Positions 1 to 6,418 of a DNA stretch of 16,616 bases are shown in pieces (position 1 is the first letter of the stretch; each line of letters begins with the position of its first letter). The position numbers and the translations under genes were made by a program. The notes below the pieces were generated by a model. That model saw nothing but the letters and a program-made list of their open reading frames with translations, was not told the DNA's origin and did not search any database. Source of the DNA: CAYZJD01 sp964478455 (lineage in GTDB: Bacteria > Acidobacteriota > Terriglobia > Bryobacterales > Bryobacteraceae); NCBI GenBank assembly GCA_964478455.1, contig CAYZJD010000057.1:1-16616 (forward strand). The letters are read 5' to 3'.

Positions 1-179
1 ACCATGGAGAAACCCGCCGGGAGCATGCGCTCGCGGGCGAGATAGTAAAGCGCCGGGACCAGCTTCCGCTCCGTGAGATCACCCGAAGCGCCGAAGATGA
101 CCATCGCGCAGGGGTCGGGTGTGCGGCGAAGGCCCGTGCCACCCCTCAACAAGTCGAGGTTAACAGCCGATTCACTCAC
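1..179 (-). CDS. zwf: glucose-6-phosphate dehydrogenase, N-terminal part (runs off left edge)
   Basis: Partial gene; the first 59 codons are present and the rest lies beyond base 1. The enzyme oxidises glucose 6-phosphate to 6-phosphogluconolactone with NAD(P)+, the entry to the oxidative pentose phosphate pathway in the cytoplasm. The translated minus strand contains PDPCAMVIFGASGDLTERKL (residues about 21-40), the Rossmann dinucleotide-binding start typical of the family (GASGDL), followed by VPALYYLARERMLP. I chose the GTG at 179-177 because AGGAG lies 6 bases upstream (190-186). An ATG at 185-183 is in frame but overlaps that ribosome binding site. An N-terminal extension of about 20 residues before the core is normal for the family. 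The gene is divergent from, and partly antisense to, the reading frame of the integrase beside it. No clear promoter is visible in bases 191-262. The identification rests on one strong motif block, and the family match is confident. Confidence 0.88.
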   Translation of the reverse strand, partial: MSESAVNLDLLRGGTGLRRTPDPCAMVIFGASGDLTERKLVPALYYLARERMLPAGFSM

Positions 180-261
180 GACCATCTCCTGGGGCGCCCT
201 GAAGAGACGACAGGCAGTCCTGCTGCCCACCCGAGGGCGAGTCGGTGAACTGCTGGATGAT

Positions 262-1179
262 ATGCTCCGGGAGCAGAAGATCCTGGGGCGAAAGAACCTG
301 GAGGGAGCGCGCCGCGTGGTCGAGCTACACCTCCGCTCCTACTTCGGCAACCTGCGGGTGGAACGAGTGACGAGCGACACCATTGCGGAGTACGTACTCC
401 AGTGCCAAGCACGCGGACTTGCGCCCGCTACCATCAACAACCACCTGGCCGGACTCCGGCACGCGTTCAACCTCGGCTACCGCGCTACACCTCCCAAGGT
501 CGCGCGGGTACCCTACTTCCGGCTGCTGCGGGTGAGCAATGCCCGCCAAGGCTTCTTCGAACCCGAGGAGTACCGGGCTCTGTCCCAGGCCCTTCCCGAC
601 GACCTGCGTCCGGTTCTGTGCTTCGGCTACTTCAGCGGCTGCCGCAAGACGGAGGTATTGTCGCTCCAGTGGACCCAGGTGGACCTGGAGACTGGCATGG
701 TTCGGCTGGCCGCCGGGACCACGAAGAACGACGAGCCCCGCACCATCCCGCTGGTGCCTCAACTCCTGGAGGTACTGCGCCTCCAGCGGGAGATCCGGGA
801 CCGCTACTGGTCGGGCTGCCCATGGGTGTTCTTCTGGCACGCCTCCGGCAGCCAGATCCGGAGTTTTCGCGGTTCCTGGGATTCGGCCTGCCAGCGCGCT
901 GGCCTTTGGGACGCAGCGCGGAAGAAGCCTACCAAGCTGTTCCACGATCTGCGTCGCACGGCGGTGCGCAACATGGAGCGGGCCGGTGTGCCCCGGAAGG
1001 TCGCCATGCAGGTCTCCGGGCACAAGACCGAGACCATCTATCACCGCTACAACATCGTCAGCGAAGCGGACCTGCGGGACTCGGCTCGACGCTTGGGCGA
1101 GTACACGCGGCAGGCCACCGGAGCGGCTCTGGTTAAACTTCCCGTTAAACTTGAGCCCGAAAAGGGCCTAGTGCAGTGA
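262..1179 (+). CDS. tyrosine recombinase (phage-type integrase), probably 5'-truncated remnant
   Basis: Site-specific DNA recombinase. The frame is open from a GTG at 73 (368 codons); residue numbers here use that frame. The core-binding domain runs about 55-130 (GRVGELLDDML, NLEGARRVVELHLRSYFG). The catalytic domain follows with all expected residues: R191 (SGCRKTEVLSLQW), K218 (TTKNDEPRTIPL), H291 and R294 (HDLRR), H317 (SGHKTE) and nucleophile Y326 (HRYNIVSEADL). From memory, integrases of this type carry some 70 more N-terminal residues, an arm-binding domain ending in a LLKRR-like stretch. Here only GALKRRQ (residues 41-47) remains, and everything before it is antisense to zwf and unlike an integrase. 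Starts at 73, 97, 121 and 136 all fall inside zwf; ATG 262 is the first that clears it but cuts the first core helix. Homology therefore spans about 193-1179. Expression is doubtful, and I see no ribosome binding site. No excisionase or other phage gene is nearby. Confidence 0.8.
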   Translation: MLREQKILGRKNLEGARRVVELHLRSYFGNLRVERVTSDTIAEYVLQCQARGLAPATINNHLAGLRHAFNLGYRATPPKVARVPYFRLLRVSNARQGFFEPEEYRALSQALPDDLRPVLCFGYFSGCRKTEVLSLQWTQVDLETGMVRLAAGTTKNDEPRTIPLVPQLLEVLRLQREIRDRYWSGCPWVFFWHASGSQIRSFRGSWDSACQRAGLWDAARKKPTKLFHDLRRTAVRNMERAGVPRKVAMQVSGHKTETIYHRYNIVSEADLRDSARRLGEYTRQATGAALVKLPVKLEPEKGLVQ

Positions 1180-1213
1180 GCCCTGAAAGCCGCTAAGCCC
1201 TAATAAAGCATTG

Positions 1214-1299
1214 TGCTGGAGGAGGGGGTCGAACCCTCATGCCCAGTGAAGGGCGCGGGATTTTGAGTCCCGTGCGTCTGCCAGTTCCGCCACTCCAGC
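1214..1299 (-). tRNA. tRNA-Leu (anticodon CAA)
   Basis: The minus strand folds as a class II tRNA of 86 bases. The acceptor stem GCTGGAG (1299-1293) pairs with CTCCAGC (1221-1215), followed by discriminator A at 1214. The anticodon stem CGGGA/TCCCG encloses loop CTCAAAA, giving anticodon CAA (1265-1263). The variable arm GCCC-TTCACT-GGGC is long, as expected for Leu, and the T arm is GAGGG-TTCGACC-CCCTC. CCA is not encoded: the bases after the discriminator are CAA. The 3' end faces the integrase 34 bases away, making it the likely old attachment site. Confidence 0.95.
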
Positions 1300-1326
1300 G
1301 TGCGTAGTCGGTGAGAAGACAATTCG

Positions 1327-1332
1327 AGTATA
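1327..1332 (-). promoter_or_regulatory. -10 box of the tRNA-Leu promoter
   Basis: The minus strand reads TATACT, one base from the sigma-70 consensus, 27 bases upstream of the mature tRNA 5' end. No convincing -35 hexamer is present at 16-18 bases; that region is occupied by a GC-rich inverted repeat. Confidence 0.45.
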
Positions 1333-1336
1333 GCAA

Positions 1337-1360
1337 CCGGCTGCCGCGGCACGAGGCCGG
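1337..1360 (-). terminator. GC-rich hairpin after bshC (weak terminator candidate)
   Basis: The outer arms CCGGC/GCCGG enclose the perfect palindrome TGCCGCGGCA. It starts 22 bases past the bshC stop, between bshC and the tRNA-Leu -10 box on the same strand. No T-run follows, so it is not a classical intrinsic terminator. It may separate bshC and tRNA transcription or simply be structured DNA. Confidence 0.3.
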
Positions 1361-1381
1361 AAAAGGTGATTGGGTGCCGGG

Positions 1382-2947
1382 TCACACGACCAGCAACTGG
1401 TGGTCGGGACAGTCCAGCCGGATGCTCGCGTAGATCTTCTCGAGCAGGTCCGGTCCGTGCTTGGCGAGGAAAGGAAGGATCGAGTAGAGGCGCTCCTGGA
1501 GGTGCTTGCCGGGACAGATCAGGCCGTAGAGCGACGCGGCTTCCTGGGCGGCCCGCTCGTTGCGGCGCAGCGCTTCGCGGGCGGCTTTCCGCTCAAGTTT
1601 GGAGAACTGGTAGAGGACTTTGCGGCGGCTGCGCTCGAGCGCCTCGACAAGGGTCCGGTCGAAGCGCGCCATCTCGGCTGACAGCGCATCCAGCTCGCGG
1701 CTCGCCTTAGCAGTCGATTCTTCGAGCACGCGGCCGAGCGACTCCGGAACCAGCCGCGCGGCGATCCGCTCGCGCAGCGCCTCCTCGCCGTGGAAGAAGT
1801 CGCCGAGGGTGAGCCCGTAGCGGCGCAACAGCTTGTCGCTGCGAGCGTCGAGCAGGGTGAACCCGGCGCGGGCCACAACAACAGGCATGCGGCCGAGCAG
1901 CGCCTCGTAAAGAACCTGGGCCTGCGCCAGATAGGCGATCTCCGCCGGACCGCCGACGTAGGCCGCCGTCGGCAGGATCGAATCCTGCATCACCGGGCGA
2001 AGCAAAGCGTTTGGCGAAAGGTCCGGCGCCCGGGCGGCGAGTTCCTCCGGGGAATAACGCTTCCCTCCAGCCATGTAATCGCCGTCGAGGCGCGCGAGCG
2101 GCAACCGGCGGCCGTTCTCGAAGAGGAACAGGAGCGAGCTTTGCGGTTCGACTCGCACTTGCGCGTGGTACCCTGCGGCCTCCAGGGCAGCGTTCCTTTC
2201 GAGCAGGCGATGGTTGAGTTCAGGCGCCTGCTCCAGAGCGCGCCGCAGAATTGGAGCGGCCAGTTCCCGCACAGCCGGCGCCAGCGGATCGAGGAACAGC
2301 AGGCCGTAGGGCGCCAGCAGCCGCTTCAACAGTTCCGCAAATCCGCGGCCGAGCGTTTGGCCCGGCCTGTACGCACCTTCGACGGCTCCCAGCACTCCCT
2401 CTCCGAAGGCATGCGGGCCGAGAACAGCCCGCAACTCCTCGATCGGGCCTTGCCCGACGACGATGCGGCCCACGGGGCCGCCGGTACCACCAGCGGCTTG
2501 AGCTTCGAGGCGGGCAGGCCGGTGAGCGCCATCGAATGCCCAGCAGTGGTTGACTTCGGCGAAGTCGTGATCTTCGGTCGCCAGCCAAAAGACCGCCACC
2601 GCCGGACTGCCCTTGTCGTTCAACTCCCGCGCGAGCCGGGCGGCCGTGAGGGCCTTGTAAACGGTATAGGCCGGGCCGGAGTAAAGGCCAACCTGCTGCC
2701 CGGTGGTGACGGTGACCGTCCCGGGGCGGGCCAGCAGGTCCAGGGCAAGGTGGTTCGGATTCAGCTCGCCGAGGGCCGTCACGAGGGCTGCGCGGTGGTC
2801 GTCCGGGTAGTGAATCCGCGAGGCGGCCTGAAGAAAATCTCTCTCGGCGCCGAAAATAGAACTAAGCCGATCGTAATGGTAGACAAAGTCGCCGAGCAAA
2901 CGACTGGTCTGGGGGAGATCGGTCAGCCGGACGCAGCGGGCTTCCAT
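1382..2947 (-). CDS. bshC: bacillithiol biosynthesis cysteine-adding enzyme BshC
   Basis: BshC is the proposed cysteine ligase that joins Cys to glucosaminyl-malate in the last step of synthesis of bacillithiol, a cytoplasmic low-molecular-weight thiol. The product is 521 residues, near the usual 530-540. Family blocks visible are TTGQQVGLYSGPAYTVYKAL (about 81-100), FWLATEDHDFAEVNHCWAFD (about 120-139), and a mid-protein MQDSILPTAAYVGGPAEIAY stretch. A charged, probably coiled-coil helical region lies near the C-terminus before KHLQERLYSILPFLAKHGPD. I chose ATG 2947 because MEARCVRLTDLPQ is where family similarity begins. The frame stays open for 145 further codons upstream, but that part is antisense to cyaY. 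No good Shine-Dalgarno sequence precedes the start. The gene diverges from cyaY across about 96 bases. bshA and bshB are not in the window, so bacillithiol production itself is unproven here. Confidence 0.9.
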   Translation of the reverse strand: MEARCVRLTDLPQTSRLLGDFVYHYDRLSSIFGAERDFLQAASRIHYPDDHRAALVTALGELNPNHLALDLLARPGTVTVTTGQQVGLYSGPAYTVYKALTAARLARELNDKGSPAVAVFWLATEDHDFAEVNHCWAFDGAHRPARLEAQAAGGTGGPVGRIVVGQGPIEELRAVLGPHAFGEGVLGAVEGAYRPGQTLGRGFAELLKRLLAPYGLLFLDPLAPAVRELAAPILRRALEQAPELNHRLLERNAALEAAGYHAQVRVEPQSSLLFLFENGRRLPLARLDGDYMAGGKRYSPEELAARAPDLSPNALLRPVMQDSILPTAAYVGGPAEIAYLAQAQVLYEALLGRMPVVVARAGFTLLDARSDKLLRRYGLTLGDFFHGEEALRERIAARLVPESLGRVLEESTAKASRELDALSAEMARFDRTLVEALERSRRKVLYQFSKLERKAAREALRRNERAAQEAASLYGLICPGKHLQERLYSILPFLAKHGPDLLEKIYASIRLDCPDHQLLVV

Positions 2948-2989
2948 GGGCAAGGTACAAGGTAGCAGATGAGCGGGAGTGCCCGAAAG

Positions 2990-3020
2990 TCGCGGGATCT
3001 GATAACTTGTATATGCTTGC
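2990..3020. promoter_or_regulatory. AT-rich centre of the bshC/cyaY divergent promoter region
   Basis: Within the 96-base gap between the two divergent starts, bases 3001-3017 form the only AT-rich island, containing TATATG on the plus strand and TATACA on the minus strand as possible -10 boxes. No matching -35 boxes stand out on either strand. The position makes it the best place for both start sites, but this is inference from composition. Confidence 0.3.
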
Positions 3021-3043
3021 GGCGCGGGCCGCGACGGCAGCCC

Positions 3044-3373
3044 ATGCGAGAGGCCGAGGAGTTCCGAAAGCACAGTGAGGAGGCCCTGACTCATCTGTAC
3101 CGAGCGCTGGTCTCGGCCTCGGAGGATTACGAGTTCGAGGCGGACTATAAAGCAGGATCGATCACGCTGGAATTGGGCAAAGAACGGACGAAGGTTGTCG
3201 TAAGCCCCCACGCCGCAGCCGGCCAGCTTTGGGTCTCGGCGCACCGCAAGAGCTACAAGCTGGATTGGGACGTGGTGCAGAACACGTTCGTGCTTGGCTC
3301 CACCGGCCAGACCCTGAAGGAGCTGATCGAGGAGGCGATCTCCCAGCAAGCCGGAGAAGACGTCACGCTGTAA
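3044..3373 (+). CDS. cyaY: frataxin-like iron donor protein CyaY
   Basis: Small cytoplasmic iron-binding protein of the frataxin family, known to bind the cysteine desulfurase complex and modulate Fe-S cluster assembly. The product is 109 residues, the usual size of bacterial CyaY. Visible features are an acidic N-terminal helix (MREAEEFRKHSEEAL), a strand-forming segment FEADYKAGSITLELG (about 31-45), and the conserved QLWVSAHRKSYKLDWD (61-76). The last block resembles E. coli QVWLATKQGGYHFD. It ends with STGQTLKELIEEAISQQAGE; QQAGE is also found at the E. coli CyaY C-terminus. I chose ATG 3044 because similarity begins there; an in-frame ATG at 2969 adds 25 unrelated residues. The ribosome binding site is weak. 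hemW follows after 7 bases, so the two are almost surely cotranscribed, linking iron delivery with haem handling. Confidence 0.85.
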   Translation: MREAEEFRKHSEEALTHLYRALVSASEDYEFEADYKAGSITLELGKERTKVVVSPHAAAGQLWVSAHRKSYKLDWDVVQNTFVLGSTGQTLKELIEEAISQQAGEDVTL

Positions 3374-3380
3374 CCGAGGC

Positions 3381-4478
3381 ATGGCCGGAGTTTACATCTC
3401 GTTCCCTTTCTGCGCCCAGAAGTGCACTTACTGCAATTTTGCCTCCGGCGTGTTTCCCCGTGAGCTGGCGCGGCGATATCTACGCGCGCTGCGCTCGGAG
3501 CTGCAAGGGTACACCTGGGGGTCGCGGCCCGAGACACTGTATTTGGGCGGCGGGACGCCCGGGGATCTGGAGACAGATGAAGTGGAGCGCGTGCTTGCGC
3601 TGGTGCCGGGCGCACCGTGGAAGGAGGCGACGATCGAGGCAGCCCCGGGCTCCATTACGCCGGAGAAAGCAGAAGCGTGGCGGCGGCTCGGGATCAACCG
3701 GGTGAGCCTCGGGGTGCAATCCTTCGTGCCCAGCGAGATCGCCCGCACGGGGCGGAAGCACAGGGCGGAGACCGTCGAGCGGGAAGTCGATGTTCTGCGC
3801 GCGAGCGGAATCGACAACTTCAACATCGACCTCATCGCCGGCTTGCCGGGGCAGACGCCGGTAAGCTGGGCGGAGTCGCTGGACTGGATCGAGCGGCTCC
3901 AAGCGCCGCACGTTTCCGTCTACATGCTGGAGGTGGACGAGGACAGCCGGCTCGGGAGGGAGATTTTGCGACACGGCGCGCGGTATGGAGCAAGCGAGGT
4001 CCCGCCGGAAGACGCGATCGCGGATCTCTATGAGACCGCCGCCTCACGGCTGCGGGAACTGGGCCTCAACCGCTACGAGATCTCCAACTTCGCGCGGCCC
4101 GGCCGCGAGTCCCTGCACAATCTGAAGTACTGGCGGCTGGAGCCTTACACCGGCTTCGGCGCGGACGCGCACTCCTTCGACGGCGGCGTGCGCTCGAAGA
4201 ACGTCGAGACGGCGGCCGAGTATGTTGCCCGGTTCGAGCGCGGCGAGTCGCCTCGCGAGGAGGAGACGCCGGCGGACACGTTGGGAGAGCGGTTCTTTGT
4301 CGGACTGCGGCTGGCTGAGGGGATCCGGCCGGCGCCCGAAGAGCGCAGGCGCTTCGAGGCGCCGATCCGGCGCTTCGTGGAACAGGGCCTGCTGGCGGCG
4401 GACGGCGAGACACTGCGGCTGACCGAGCGCGGCATCCTGCTTTCGAACGAGGTCTTCCAGGAGTTTGTCAGCATATGA
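3381..4478 (+). CDS. hemW: haem chaperone HemW (radical SAM, HemN-like)
   Basis: Radical SAM protein often misannotated as oxygen-independent coproporphyrinogen III oxidase. Members with this architecture bind haem and pass it to respiratory enzymes. The product is 365 residues, normal length. The Fe-S cluster motif CAQKCTYC (C11, C15, C18) fits CxxxCxxC and lacks the extra Cys of true HemN. GGGTP at 56-60 is the SAM-binding glycine motif. IDLIAGLPGQT (about 149-159) and YEISNFARPG (about 232-241) are family blocks. HNLKYW (246-251) is the HNxxYW haem-binding signature of HemW. The start directly precedes the usual GVYISFPFC opening; a GAGG sits very close upstream. The stop overlaps the aldolase start in an ATGA junction, implying translational coupling. 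A haem chaperone fits an organism with the multihaem bc complex further along. Confidence 0.93.
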   Translation: MAGVYISFPFCAQKCTYCNFASGVFPRELARRYLRALRSELQGYTWGSRPETLYLGGGTPGDLETDEVERVLALVPGAPWKEATIEAAPGSITPEKAEAWRRLGINRVSLGVQSFVPSEIARTGRKHRAETVEREVDVLRASGIDNFNIDLIAGLPGQTPVSWAESLDWIERLQAPHVSVYMLEVDEDSRLGREILRHGARYGASEVPPEDAIADLYETAASRLRELGLNRYEISNFARPGRESLHNLKYWRLEPYTGFGADAHSFDGGVRSKNVETAAEYVARFERGESPREEETPADTLGERFFVGLRLAEGIRPAPEERRRFEAPIRRFVEQGLLAADGETLRLTERGILLSNEVFQEFVSI

Positions 4479-5533
4479 GCGACGAAGCAGTGATCGATCT
4501 TCGAAGCGACACCGTCACGCGGCCGACGCCCGCGATGCGGCGCGCCATGGCCGAGGCCGAAGTGGGTGACGACGTGTATGGGGAAGATCCCACCGTGAAC
4601 CTTCTGGAGCGGCGGGCGGCCGAAATCCTGGGCAAAGAGGCGGCCCTGTTTGTGCCCACGGGCACGATGGGGAACACGATCGCGGTCAAGGTGCACACGC
4701 GGCACGGGCAGGAGGTAATCTGCGAGGCGCGCTCGCACGTGTTCAACTACGAGCTTTCGATGATGGCGTGGTTTTCCGGCTGCGTGCCCCGCCCGGTGTA
4801 CGCCGAGGACGGCATCCTCACCTGGGACCGGATCCGCAAGGAGATCCGCCCGCTCGGGCCGCACTGGGCGCCGACGGGGCTGATCGAGATCGAAAACACG
4901 CACAACATGGCCGGCGGCACGGTGATGCCGGTGGAAGTGACCGGCGAGATCTGCGACCGGGCGCACGAACTCGGGCTCAAGGTCCACCTGGACGGCGCCC
5001 GCGTGTTCAACGCGGCGACGTTCCTCGGGTGCGGTGTCCGCGAGATCTGCGCCAAGGTGGATACGGTGATGTTCTGCCTGTCGAAGGGCCTCGGCGCGCC
5101 GGTCGGGTCGATGGTGGCCGGCACGGCGGAGGCGATGGCGCGAGGGCGTCTCTACCGGAAGCGGCTTGGGGGCGGCATGCGCCAGGCAGGTGTGCTGGCG
5201 GCGGCGGGATTGATCGCGCTCGAACAGATGCCGGCGCGGCTGGCGGAGGACCACGAGAACGCCCGGTTCCTGGCCGAGGAGCTGGCGCGAATTCCGGGGA
5301 TCCGCATCACGCACCGCGTGGAGACCAACATCGTGATCTTCGATATCAGCGCGACGGGGCAAAGCTCGGCGGAAATCAGCGCGGCGCTCAAGGTTCGCGG
5401 CATACTGATCAACGGCGTCAATCCGGTCCTGATGCGCGCGGTGACTCACTACGACGTGGACCGCGCGGCCTGCGAGCGGGCCATCGAAGCGATCGGGCAA
5501 GTGGCGCGGGCGACGGCCGGCGCGAGCGCCTGA
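4475..5533 (+). CDS. ltaE: low-specificity L-threonine aldolase
   Basis: PLP-dependent fold-type I enzyme that cleaves L-threonine or L-allo-threonine to glycine and acetaldehyde in the cytoplasm. The product is 352 residues, typical of bacterial LtaE (about 335-350). The N-terminus IDLRSDTVTRPTPAMRRAM is characteristic, followed by GDDVYGEDPTVNLLE. Likely active-site residues are H88 (ARSHVFNYE, stacking on PLP), D173 and R176 (HLDGAR), and the Schiff-base lysine K204 in SKGLGAPVGS. The C-terminal small domain (about 260-350) is complete. The ATG overlaps the hemW TGA, so it is the third gene of the cyaY-hemW-aldolase-dehydrogenase run. Its link to haem metabolism is unclear; glycine supply is a possible but speculative connection. 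Exact substrate preference (threonine versus phenylserine or related beta-hydroxy amino acids) cannot be read from sequence. Confidence 0.9.
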   Translation: MSDEAVIDLRSDTVTRPTPAMRRAMAEAEVGDDVYGEDPTVNLLERRAAEILGKEAALFVPTGTMGNTIAVKVHTRHGQEVICEARSHVFNYELSMMAWFSGCVPRPVYAEDGILTWDRIRKEIRPLGPHWAPTGLIEIENTHNMAGGTVMPVEVTGEICDRAHELGLKVHLDGARVFNAATFLGCGVREICAKVDTVMFCLSKGLGAPVGSMVAGTAEAMARGRLYRKRLGGGMRQAGVLAAAGLIALEQMPARLAEDHENARFLAEELARIPGIRITHRVETNIVIFDISATGQSSAEISAALKVRGILINGVNPVLMRAVTHYDVDRAACERAIEAIGQVARATAGASA

Positions 5534-5550
5534 GCCGCAAGGAGGAGGGC

Positions 5551-6378
5551 ATGTTCACGCTCGAAGGTAAAGCGGCGTTGGTGACCGGATCGGGGCGCGG
5601 CATCGGCCGCGCGATCGCGCAGCAACTGGCGGCGGCGGGCGCCGCCGTGATGGTCAACGACCTGGACGAGGCGGCGGCGAAAGAAACCGAGACATTGATC
5701 GCCGCCACCACGGGCCGCGCGGCCTCGCTTGCCGGCGACGTCACCGCGCCGGCGTTTCCCCAGCGGCTCGTGGAGGCGACGCTCGAAGCCTTCGGCGCGA
5801 TCGACATCATTGTCAACAACGCCGGCTACACGTGGGACAACGTGATCCAGAAGACCACCGACGAGCAGTTCCAGGCGATGCTGGACATCCACGTGGTCGC
5901 GCCGTTCCGGCTGCTGCGGGCCGCCGCGGGCTGGATCCGGGAAACCGCCAAGCGCGAGACGGCCGAGGGACGGCGGGTGATGCGCAAGGTGGTGAACATC
6001 ACGTCCATCTCCGGCGTGGACGGCAACCCGGGACAGGCGGGCTACGCCTCGGGCAAGGCGGCCATCATCGGGCTGACCAAGACGCTGGCCAAGGAATGGG
6101 GCCGCTACAACGTCAACGTGAACTCAGTGGGGTTCGGGATCATCGAGACACGGCTCACGCAGCCGCTGGGCCAGGAAGGCGTCGCCATCGACGTGCAGGG
6201 ACGCAAGATCCCGGTCGGCGTGCAGCCGAAGGCCCTGGAAGCGCTCAAGGCGATGTGCCCGCTGGGGCGGTTCGGCACGCCCGAGGAGGCCGCCGGGCCG
6301 GTGCTGTTCTTCTGCTCCCCGCTATCGGATTACGTGACGGGCGAAGTGCTGATTTGCAGCGGCGGGCTGCATTTTTAG
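5551..6378 (+). CDS. short-chain dehydrogenase/reductase (FabG-like)
   Basis: Classical SDR of 275 residues that would reduce or oxidise a carbonyl/alcohol with NAD(P)(H); the substrate is unknown. The Rossmann motif TGSGRGIG spans 12-19, with acidic D37 after the second strand (VNDLDE), which usually favours NAD(H). GDV is at 62-64 and NNAG at 89-92. The catalytic residues are S152 (ITSISG), Y165 and K169 (YASGK). The fourth tetrad position, normally Asn in LxxN, is His114 (MLDIHVVAPF). A 10-15 residue insertion (about 130-145, RETAKRETAEGRRVM) precedes the strand leading to the catalytic Ser. The start is secure: AAGGAGG lies at 5539-5545, 5 bases before the ATG. It follows the aldolase by 17 bases and closes the plus-strand operon. 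It may act in fatty-acid, polyketide-like or hydroxyacyl metabolism; naming it fabG would be overreach. Confidence 0.88.
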   Translation: MFTLEGKAALVTGSGRGIGRAIAQQLAAAGAAVMVNDLDEAAAKETETLIAATTGRAASLAGDVTAPAFPQRLVEATLEAFGAIDIIVNNAGYTWDNVIQKTTDEQFQAMLDIHVVAPFRLLRAAAGWIRETAKRETAEGRRVMRKVVNITSISGVDGNPGQAGYASGKAAIIGLTKTLAKEWGRYNVNVNSVGFGIIETRLTQPLGQEGVAIDVQGRKIPVGVQPKALEALKAMCPLGRFGTPEEAAGPVLFFCSPLSDYVTGEVLICSGGLHF

Positions 6379-6390
6379 ATTCGGGAAGCG

Positions 6391-6418
6391 GTCAGCCGTC
6401 AGCCATCAGCGGTCAGCC
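6391..6418. repeat. tandem 7-base repeat, four units
   Basis: The units are GTCAGCC, GTCAGCC, ATCAGCG and GTCAGCC, end to end, in the 34-base gap between convergent genes. The last unit covers the phosphofructokinase stop codon and reaches into its final codon. No terminator hairpin is seen in this gap. Confidence 0.85.

Noticed and set aside
1132..1155. Short direct repeat GTTAAACTT twice in the integrase tail
   Set aside because: It is in frame and encodes VKLPVKL; two 9-base copies 12 bases apart are too little to call an att or regulatory repeat.
2948..3382. 145-codon upstream extension of bshC
   Set aside because: It would cover cyaY in antisense, and BshC similarity starts only at the ATG at 2947.
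4145..5500. Long minus-strand open frame opposite hemW and threonine aldolase
   Set aside because: His/Arg/Asp-rich shadow of real codons on the other strand; no family features.
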